From positions 1 to 8,063 of the forward strand of contig JBFFGE010000198.1 in NCBI GenBank assembly GCA_041557595.1: a stretch of DNA of 8,063 nt. The letters are read 5' to 3'. Positions 1 to 4,787 of the stretch are shown one piece after another. Both the position numbers and the translations under genes were made by a program. Source of the stretch: JAOTYV01 sp041557595. Its GTDB lineage: Bacteria > Pseudomonadota > Alphaproteobacteria > UBA8366. Each line of letters begins with the position of its first letter. The stretch's first letter is position 1. The notes below the pieces were generated by a model. That model searched no databases. It was not told the origin of the DNA and worked only from the letters and a program-made list of their open reading frames with translations.

Positions 1-129
1 CACGCCATCATCCAAAACTTCTCAGGCTCGCATAAAAAACGAAGCTGAAAAGAGATACATAAACAGCTGTATTCACGCCAAAACGCAAACACGCCGCCCA
101 CGCATCCCTTCCTAAGTATCAACAATGTC

Positions 130-167
130 AAAAAACAGGGGAGATTGCGTGTTGCCGCGCAACTCCC
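130..167 (-). terminator. Intrinsic terminator, leftward
   Basis: On the minus strand GGGAG-TTGCG (167-158) pairs with CGCAA-T-CTCCC (149-139), giving ten base pairs with one bulged T and an 8-nt loop (157-150). CTG and then six T residues (135-130) follow. On the plus strand no T run follows the stem, so it acts only leftward. No protein gene lies upstream on the minus strand within the window, so it most simply terminates the short transcript starting near 198. Confidence 0.6.
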
Positions 168-198
168 TCCGCGTCGACCGACTTTATCAACGCAGCGG
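130..198 (-). ncRNA. Putative 69-nt small RNA or attenuated leader
   Basis: The span between the predicted start (about 198) and the end of the T run (130) would give an RNA of roughly 69 nt. It contains no ATG or GTG start codon, so it is not an obvious leader peptide gene. The 5' half can form a stem (GCGU near the 5' end with ACGC about 20 nt later) and the 3' half is the terminator hairpin. A purine-rich stretch, GGAGGGAG, lies just before or within the terminator stem. If the terminator is efficient this is a stand-alone small RNA. If it is conditional, it is an attenuator for a leftward gene beyond the window edge. It is predicted only from the promoter-terminator pairing; no RNA family is recognised. 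Confidence 0.4.
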
Positions 199-204
199 TC
201 GCGG

Positions 205-233
205 CTTATACGCCCGGCTTCCGGGCATGTCAA
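205..233 (-). promoter_or_regulatory. Near-consensus sigma70 promoter, leftward
   Basis: On the minus strand a perfect -35 TTGACA (233-228) is followed after exactly 17 bp by TATAAG (210-205), a 5 of 6 match to TATAAT. The predicted transcription start is near 198. The spacer contains a 6-bp inverted repeat (GCCCGG, CTT, CCGGGC on the plus strand, 212-226) that could be an operator or cruciform. The promoter points away from the M23 gene towards a terminator only about 60 bp downstream. It is one of the best sigma70-like matches I found in this window. Confidence 0.6.
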
Positions 234-237
234 TTGC

Positions 238-258
238 TTTATGAAAGATTTATGAAAA
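238..258 (-). promoter_or_regulatory. 11-bp-period direct repeat resembling a Pho box
   Basis: On the plus strand the 9-mer TTTATGAAA occurs at 238-246 and again at 249-257, separated by GA, which gives an exact 11-bp period. Read on the minus strand the two units are TTTTCATAAAT and CTTTCATAAA. The PhoB consensus as I recall it is two 11-bp units of the form CTGTCATAAAT, and the match is about 18 of 21 positions, the differences being C to T once and G to T twice. PhoB/OmpR-type regulators bind direct repeats with this spacing. The repeat ends 4 bp upstream of the minus-strand -35 at 228-233, about -40 to -60 relative to the predicted start. The repeat is seen; the identity of the regulator is inferred. 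Confidence 0.45.
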
Positions 259-457
259 CACCCCTTCTGGAAAAATTCCTTTATTTCAAACAAATGCGGG
301 AATTCGACAGGAAGGGCTGCAGAAAATAATGACGCCCGGCGAGACTCCATCCGACCGGCCATTCTGCCAGCGGCGTAATTTGGCCATATCCATAGGATAC
401 ATCCTGTTGACACCGGCATTTGGAAATCGGCATCCGACCTTGTCCAAGCAATCGCCA

Positions 458-484
458 TTTACATCACGCCGCACATTGGATAAT
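458..484 (+). promoter_or_regulatory. Weak candidate promoter for the M23 gene
   Basis: TTTACA (458-463, 5 of 6 against TTGACA) and GATAAT (479-484, 5 of 6 against TATAAT) lie 15 bp apart, which is shorter than ideal. Transcription would start near 491, leaving a leader of about 35 nt before the ATG at 526. The spacing makes this a tentative call; the promoter could lie elsewhere in the upstream region. Confidence 0.25.
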
Positions 485-525
485 AAAGCCGCGACACACA
501 ATAAAACCATGAATTACCGTAATTA

Positions 526-1971
526 ATGAGGCTATTCCTCGCAAAATTACTTCTTGGATTGGCACTCTTGGCGTCATCCAGCGCCATGGGTGCGGCCGCG
601 GAAGAACGGCCGGACGCGAACGCCGCCGTGCCGACCAATTCGGACGACAATGGCGAACCGACGACGCGCAAGAATTGGTTCTTCGAGGATGGCGGCCAAT
701 TCAACACGTGGTTTCCCAGCACGAACCCCCGCGCCGAGGATGGCGAAAACGCCGAAACGCTTGGCGTGGCGCCCCTCTCCAAACCGGCCACATTGCCGCC
801 GGTCGCGGTAGACTCCCAAGTCACGATTCGCCGCGGCGATACTCTCAAGGCGGTATTGACCCGTGCCGGCATCCCCGGGAGCGATGCCGAGCAGGCCATC
901 CGCGCCTTGAAGAAAGTCTACGACCCGCGCCAGCTCAAGCCCGGCATTGAATTATTTCTACAAATCCAGCCACCCGCCGATAAGGACGGCAAAGCGTCGC
1001 TGATCTCGATCGATTTCATTGCCGGCCCGGAGAAAGACGTCTCGGTCATCAACGAAGGCGGCCGGCAATTTTTGGCCGAAGTCTACAACCGCACCTTGAC
1101 GCCTCAATTGGCCTATGGCCGCGGCACGATCGAGTCCAGCCTCTACCTGGCGGGGACCCGGGCCTCCGTCCCGGCCGCAATCCTGACCAATCTGATCAAC
1201 CTTTACAGCTTCGACGTCGATTTTCAGCGCGACATCCAGCCTGGCGATGCCTTCGAGCTATCGTATGAAATCCTCAACGACGAAGCCGGCACGCCGGTCC
1301 GCAATGGCGACATCCTGATTGCCTCGATGACCTTGAGCGGCAATACGATGACCCTCTATCGCTTCAAGACCGAGAGCGGATTCAACGATTATTTCGACGA
1401 AACCGGACAAAGCGCCCAGAAGAGCCTGCTGCGCACCCCGACCGACGCCGCCCGCATCAGCTCCGGTTTCGGCCGCCGGCGGCATCCCGTGCTCGGCTAT
1501 ACCAAAATTCACCGCGGCGTCGATTTCGCGGCGCCGCCGGGCACCCCCATCTATGCCGCCGGCGATGGCGTTGTCGAGAAGGCGGGTTGGGCCGGCGCCT
1601 ACGGGAAGTACATCCGCATTCGCCACAACGGCGCCTATAAATCCGCCTACGCGCATATGCGGCAGATCGCACGCGGCATAAAAGTCGGCGTCCGCGTGAA
1701 GCAGCGGCAAATTATCGGATATATCGGTGCAACCGGACGGGTCACCGGCCCGCACCTGCACTATGAAGTCATCCGCAACGGTCGGCAGGTCAATCCGCAG
1801 ACGGTTCGGCTGCCCGCCGGCAATCGCCTGAAGGGCGCGGAGCTCGCGCGGTTCAAGGAAACCGTGTCCCGGTTGAAGGAAAAACTCGTCGCCTTGCGCC
1901 GCCACAAGGAAACGCAAAGCATGATGATCAGCGGCGACCGGGCCTGCAAGAAATCCAAAGCGGACTGCTAG
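526..1971 (+). CDS. Exported M23-family peptidoglycan DD-metalloendopeptidase
   Basis: The 481-residue protein is predicted to cleave peptide cross-links of peptidoglycan in the periplasm, as MepM/YebA-type enzymes do. Residues 1-25 form a signal peptide (MRLFLAK, hydrophobic core LLLGLALLASSSA, cleavage near MGAAA-EE). Residues 26-95 look like a disordered linker. Residues about 98-147 (starting VTIRRGDTL) resemble the LysM/OapA-like domain common in this family. The M23 domain spans about 305-425. Its zinc ligands are H329 and D333 (HRGVD) and H412, and its catalytic histidines are H377 (YAHM) and H410 (HLH), all intact. The tail after 430 is Lys/Arg-rich and ends in Cys. An in-frame stop at 520-522 fixes the ATG at 526 as the earliest start, and it lacks a Shine-Dalgarno sequence. 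Endopeptidase specificity (D,D or other) is inferred from the family. Confidence 0.95.
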   Translation: MRLFLAKLLLGLALLASSSAMGAAAEERPDANAAVPTNSDDNGEPTTRKNWFFEDGGQFNTWFPSTNPRAEDGENAETLGVAPLSKPATLPPVAVDSQVTIRRGDTLKAVLTRAGIPGSDAEQAIRALKKVYDPRQLKPGIELFLQIQPPADKDGKASLISIDFIAGPEKDVSVINEGGRQFLAEVYNRTLTPQLAYGRGTIESSLYLAGTRASVPAAILTNLINLYSFDVDFQRDIQPGDAFELSYEILNDEAGTPVRNGDILIASMTLSGNTMTLYRFKTESGFNDYFDETGQSAQKSLLRTPTDAARISSGFGRRRHPVLGYTKIHRGVDFAAPPGTPIYAAGDGVVEKAGWAGAYGKYIRIRHNGAYKSAYAHMRQIARGIKVGVRVKQRQIIGYIGATGRVTGPHLHYEVIRNGRQVNPQTVRLPAGNRLKGAELARFKETVSRLKEKLVALRRHKETQSMMISGDRACKKSKADC

Positions 1972-2030
1972 ATCAAACTGCCTTTCAATTGGATTCAATT
2001 CAAGGCGGGTTGATAAAGAGCACTTCCCGA

Positions 2031-2049
2031 GCGAACCGAAACGGTTCGC
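2031..2049. terminator. Strong hairpin between convergent genes, possible M23 terminator
   Basis: GCGAACCG (2031-2038) and CGGTTCGC (2042-2049) form a perfect 8-bp stem with an AAA loop, 60 bp after the M23 stop. No T run follows directly on either strand, so it is not a textbook intrinsic terminator. Position between two converging genes makes a role in 3'-end formation or RNA stability the simplest reading. A second, weaker stem (AATTG, GATT, CAATT at 1987-2000) sits closer to the M23 stop. Confidence 0.35.
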
Positions 2050-2068
2050 GACGACGTATTTGCGTAAG

Positions 2069-2118
2069 AAAAAAGAGATAGACCATTTCACTTGAGTCGA
2101 TTTAAGCAGGAAATGGTC
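2069..2118 (-). terminator. Intrinsic terminator of the M14 carboxypeptidase gene
   Basis: A perfect 9-bp inverted repeat, GACCATTTC (2081-2089) and GAAATGGTC (2110-2118), begins 10 nt after the stop of the minus-strand gene. The 20-nt interval can add an inner stem of up to 6 pairs, some of them G-U (2091-2096 with 2101-2106). In the leftward transcript the hairpin is followed by six bases and then a run of six T (2074-2069). The T run is slightly displaced from the stem base but the polarity is clear. Confidence 0.6.
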
Positions 2119-2128
2119 TGGACGCCGC

Positions 2129-3250
2129 TCATCGCAAATCGTCGACCACGGCGAGCAGCGCCGACAAACAGGAATTCCCCAGAATTTTGCTGCGCTCGGG
2201 CGACCATCCGGCGCGATCGTCCGGCGCGTCCGCATTGTCCTTGAACGGCATCTCCAGCGTCATGGCCAGGCAGCCGAAATTTTCCGCGAGGTTGGTCGCA
2301 CACACGGAAAGATTCGCCTCTTTCGACTTGGGGTAGCCATGCACGGTTTGAAAATCGGGATTGGCGCGACCATAGGCCGACTGAAAATCGGCCAGCAGTT
2401 TCCGCTGCCTCTTACCCGCCGCCGGAACGTGATCGGCGCCCGCGATGAAATTATACGGCAGCCCTTCATCCCCGTGCACGTCGAGGGCGAAATCGACGCC
2501 GGTCTCGACCATGCGCCGCCGGACGTGGAAGACCTCGGGGCTGCGGTCCGCCGACGGCTTATCCCATTCGCGATTGAGGTTCGCGCCGGCCGCATTTGTC
2601 CGCAGGTTGCCGCGCCGGCTGCCGTCCGGATTCATATTCGGTACGATATGGAAGACCGCCCGGTCGAGCAGCGCGCGCGCCACCGGATCCGCCGGATTCA
2701 ACAGTCGATCCAGAAACCCTTCCATCCACCATTCGGCCATCGTCTCTCCCGGATGCTGGCGGCCGATCACCCAACAGTTCCGTTTCGCCGGGTCTTCCGC
2801 GCCCACCACGAGAAGATCCAGATCGTCGCCATCCACGGTCCGGCCCAAAACCTCCAGCCGCGCGCGGCCGGTCGCCTGGCAACGCGCCACCAGGTCGCGA
2901 TGCCGCTCGCGGGAATACGGCGCGAAATAGGCGAAATAGATCGAATCATGTTCCGCGCGATGCTCGATCGTCAGCGCCTTTCCGTCATAGTTGCTGGCCA
3001 CGCGAAACCAGTCCGACCGATCGTAGGACGCGCAGGCGCGATAGCCTTCCCACCCCTTCGGGTAGGACGCCTCCGCGGCGTTGAGGATCCGATACCGGCA
3101 ATCCACGCCGCGCACGCCACTGACACGGAAGTGGAACCATTGAAAGAAATCGGCTTCATTGTCCCGCCGGATATTCAATTGAACCGCGGCAGGATCGCTG
3201 CAGTCCACCACCTCGATATTGCCGGCGTCAAATTCGCTGCTGATTTCCAT
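2129..3250 (-). CDS. M14-family zinc carboxypeptidase, cytosolic (CCP/AGBL-like) type
   Basis: The 373-residue protein has no signal peptide, which fits the M14 cytosolic carboxypeptidase group related to eukaryotic CCP enzymes that trim C-terminal residues. An N-terminal beta-rich region (about 1-125) precedes the peptidase domain. Visible motifs are the zinc-binding HPGE (H166, E169), NPDGSRRGNLRTNAAG (205-222), NLNREW with R227 for substrate carboxylate binding, the third zinc ligand H259 in DVHGDE, and the catalytic E333 in TLEMPFKD. All key residues are present. The start at 3250 is supported by AGGAG (minus strand, 3264-3260) nine bases upstream. The gene converges on the M23 gene and diverges from the CoA-transferase operon. 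The natural substrate cannot be read from sequence; bacterial members are largely uncharacterised. Confidence 0.93.
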   Translation of the reverse strand: MEISSEFDAGNIEVVDCSDPAAVQLNIRRDNEADFFQWFHFRVSGVRGVDCRYRILNAAEASYPKGWEGYRACASYDRSDWFRVASNYDGKALTIEHRAEHDSIYFAYFAPYSRERHRDLVARCQATGRARLEVLGRTVDGDDLDLLVVGAEDPAKRNCWVIGRQHPGETMAEWWMEGFLDRLLNPADPVARALLDRAVFHIVPNMNPDGSRRGNLRTNAAGANLNREWDKPSADRSPEVFHVRRRMVETGVDFALDVHGDEGLPYNFIAGADHVPAAGKRQRKLLADFQSAYGRANPDFQTVHGYPKSKEANLSVCATNLAENFGCLAMTLEMPFKDNADAPDDRAGWSPERSKILGNSCLSALLAVVDDLR

Positions 3251-3429
3251 TCAATGCCGCTCCTGATGATCCTGTTGATGCCGATAGGGGTCCGTCCCAA
3301 CGCCGGGTCGCAATCGATGCGCCGGGCATGCTACAGTTTTTTGCGCCGGCGCACAGTCGGCCAAAAGATACACTCCACACGCGACGCCCGCACGGCATCG
3401 CACGTCCCCACGCACACGGCAGATCAATC
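3251..3429. promoter_or_regulatory. Divergent promoter region with a 12-bp palindrome
   Basis: This 179-bp gap must hold the promoters of the leftward carboxypeptidase gene and the rightward CoA-transferase operon. It contains a perfect 12-bp palindrome, TGCGCCGGCGCA, at 3342-3353. A weak extended -10 (TG-C-TACAGT, 3329-3337) is the best rightward candidate but has no good -35. CGCCGGG is repeated at 3301-3307 and 3320-3326. Nothing here is diagnostic of a particular regulator. Confidence 0.3.
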
Positions 3430-4107
3430 GTGATCGACAAGCAGATGAAATCGGCCGCCGACGCCATCGCCGATATCCCGGACGGGGCCACGATCATGGT
3501 CAGCGGCTTCCAGGGCTCCGGCATGCCCAACGCCCTGTTGCGGGCGCTCGTCGATCATGGCGCCAAGGACCTCACGCTGATCTGCAACGGGGCTGGCCCG
3601 CATGGCACCCAGCAGGCCCGGCTCACCGATGCCGGCCAGGTCAGAAAACTCATTTGCAGCAGCGCGCGCGGCCGCAGCGACGAGCCGACGCCGCTCGAAC
3701 GGCTCTGGCGCGCCGGAGAAATCGCTCTGGAACTGGTCCCGCAAGGCACCTTTGCCGAGCGCATTCGGGCCGGTGGCGCCGGCCTGGCGGCCTTCTACAC
3801 GCCGGTTTCCGTCGGCACCGACCTGGCGAAGGGAAAAGAGGCGCGCGACTTCGACGGCCGCACCTATGTGCTGGAAACCGCGCTCAAGGCGGATTTCACG
3901 CTGCTCCGCGCCGACCGCGCCGATCGCTTGGGAAACCTCGGTTACCGCGGCACGCAGATCAATTTCGGTCCGGCCATGGCGGCCGCCGGCGCCACCACCA
4001 TCGCCGAGGTCGGCGAAATCGTCGAGGTGGGCTCCTTTGCGCCGGAATGCGTCCAGACGCCGGGCATCTTCGTCGACCGGGTCGTCGTTCTGCCGGATTT
4101 GCGCTGA
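3430..4107 (+). CDS. 3-oxoacid/3-oxoadipate CoA-transferase, subunit A (PcaI-like)
   Basis: The alpha subunit (225 residues) of a heterodimeric family I CoA-transferase moves CoA from succinyl-CoA or another acyl-CoA onto a beta-keto acid in the cytoplasm. The sequence follows the PcaI pattern throughout: DGATIMVSGFQGSGMP (18-33), GAKDLTLICNGAG (44-56), ALELVPQGTFAERI (99-112), NFGPAMAAAG (178-187) and TPGIFVDRVV (210-219). The usual GGFG glycine motif is SGFQ here. I chose the GTG at 3430 because VIDKQMKSAADAIADIPDG aligns with the normal family N-terminus. An in-frame ATG at 3328 would add 34 unlikely residues, and ATG 3445 is a shorter alternative. No good Shine-Dalgarno is visible. Its stop overlaps the start of subunit B. 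Acetoacetate (ScoA/AtoD-like) versus 3-oxoadipate specificity is unresolved. Confidence 0.92.
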   Translation: MIDKQMKSAADAIADIPDGATIMVSGFQGSGMPNALLRALVDHGAKDLTLICNGAGPHGTQQARLTDAGQVRKLICSSARGRSDEPTPLERLWRAGEIALELVPQGTFAERIRAGGAGLAAFYTPVSVGTDLAKGKEARDFDGRTYVLETALKADFTLLRADRADRLGNLGYRGTQINFGPAMAAAGATTIAEVGEIVEVGSFAPECVQTPGIFVDRVVVLPDLR

Positions 4108-4778
4108 TGCAGCCCCTGTCCCGCACGCAAATCACCTGGCGCGCCGCGCAAGACATCGCCGACGGCAGTTACGTCAATCTCGGGATCGGGTTGCCGGTGC
4201 TTGTGGCGAACCACTTGCCGGCCGACCGCGAAATTATCCTGCATTCGGAAAACGGCATCGTCGGTATCGGTCCGGCCGCTTCGGACGACCAGGCCGACCC
4301 CGACCTGGTCGACGCCGGCGGCCAACGGGTAACGCTGCGCCCGGGCGCCGCCCTGGTGGATTCGGCGGCGGCATTCGGCATGATCGTCGGCGGCAATATC
4401 GACATCACCCTGCTCGGCGCCTTTCAGGTCGCGTCGAACGGAGATTTCGCAAATTGGGATTCGATGCACCCCTGGAAAGGACCGCTGGTCGGCGGCGCCA
4501 TGGATCTGGCGGCCGGGGCGCGCGAGGTCCGAGTCATCATGCAACACACGACAAAAGAGGGCGAACCCCGGCTGGTGACGCAATGCAGTTATCCGCTGAC
4601 CGCGCCCGGCGTGGTAAAGCGGATCTACACCGATCTCGCCATCGTCGACGTGACGGCCGAAGGTTTCATCGCGCGGGAAATCGTGGCCGGTCTTACGCCG
4701 GAGGCCCTATCGGAGAAAACCGGCGCGCCGATCGTCGTCGCATCGAACTGCGCAACGCTCAGCGCGCCGGATCTCTAA
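4107..4778 (+). CDS. 3-oxoacid/3-oxoadipate CoA-transferase, subunit B (PcaJ-like)
   Basis: The beta subunit (223 residues) carries the catalytic glutamate that forms the enzyme-CoA thioester, E48 in HSENGIVGIGP. Other PcaJ-like segments are GSYVNLGIGLP (20-30), LGAFQVASNGDFANW (103-117), GGAMDLAAG (129-137), CSYPLTAPGVVKRIYTDLA (160-178) and the terminal PEALSEKTGAP. The start ATG at 4107 shares one base with the upstream TGA, so translation is probably coupled to subunit A and the two proteins are made in equal amounts. The stop lies 9 bp from the convergent clpB stop. There are no other catabolic genes (for example pca or ato thiolase) in the window, so the physiological substrate stays open. 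Confidence 0.94.
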   Translation: MQPLSRTQITWRAAQDIADGSYVNLGIGLPVLVANHLPADREIILHSENGIVGIGPAASDDQADPDLVDAGGQRVTLRPGAALVDSAAAFGMIVGGNIDITLLGAFQVASNGDFANWDSMHPWKGPLVGGAMDLAAGAREVRVIMQHTTKEGEPRLVTQCSYPLTAPGVVKRIYTDLAIVDVTAEGFIAREIVAGLTPEALSEKTGAPIVVASNCATLSAPDL

Positions 4779-4787
4779 CCCACCCGT

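Larger units (their letters stand above)
1..525. other. 525-bp non-coding region upstream of the M23 peptidase gene
   Basis: No open frame here has a plausible start, ribosome binding site and recognisable product. The only sizeable frames (about 65-75 codons) look like chance and overlap one another on opposite strands. The region is more AT-rich than the flanking genes. It contains a compact minus-strand unit made of a direct repeat at 238-258, a promoter at 205-233 and a terminator at 130-167, each listed separately. Positions 1-129 and 259-525 hold no element I can name with confidence. There is a small inverted repeat, GGAA-AAA-TTCC, at 269-279, and an isolated TTGACA at 407-412 without a matching -10. 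Confidence 0.7.

Noticed and set aside
1..23. Possible start of a leftward gene (minus-strand ATGATGGCG with GAGAAG six bases upstream)
   Set aside because: Only three codons are inside the window, so nothing about the coding potential can be tested.
126..131. Second minus-strand TTGACA just after the terminator
   Set aside because: The bases 16-18 bp further on (around GGGATG) do not resemble a -10.
407..412. Perfect TTGACA on the plus strand as a -35 for the M23 gene
   Set aside because: No acceptable -10 occurs 16-18 bp downstream.
329..526. 65-codon plus-strand frame ending exactly at the M23 start (TAATG overlap)
   Set aside because: The overlap suggests translational coupling, but the frame has no ribosome binding site, no recognisable product and an opposing frame over the same bases, so chance is more likely.
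1258..2235. 325-codon minus-strand frame overlapping the M23 gene and the convergent gap
   Set aside because: It is antisense to the catalytic M23 domain and would run through the inferred terminators; no recognisable domain.
2339..3433. 364-codon open frame on the plus strand antisense to the M14 carboxypeptidase
   Set aside because: It covers a gene with a complete catalytic motif set on the other strand. Its Arg/His-rich translation looks like a shadow frame.
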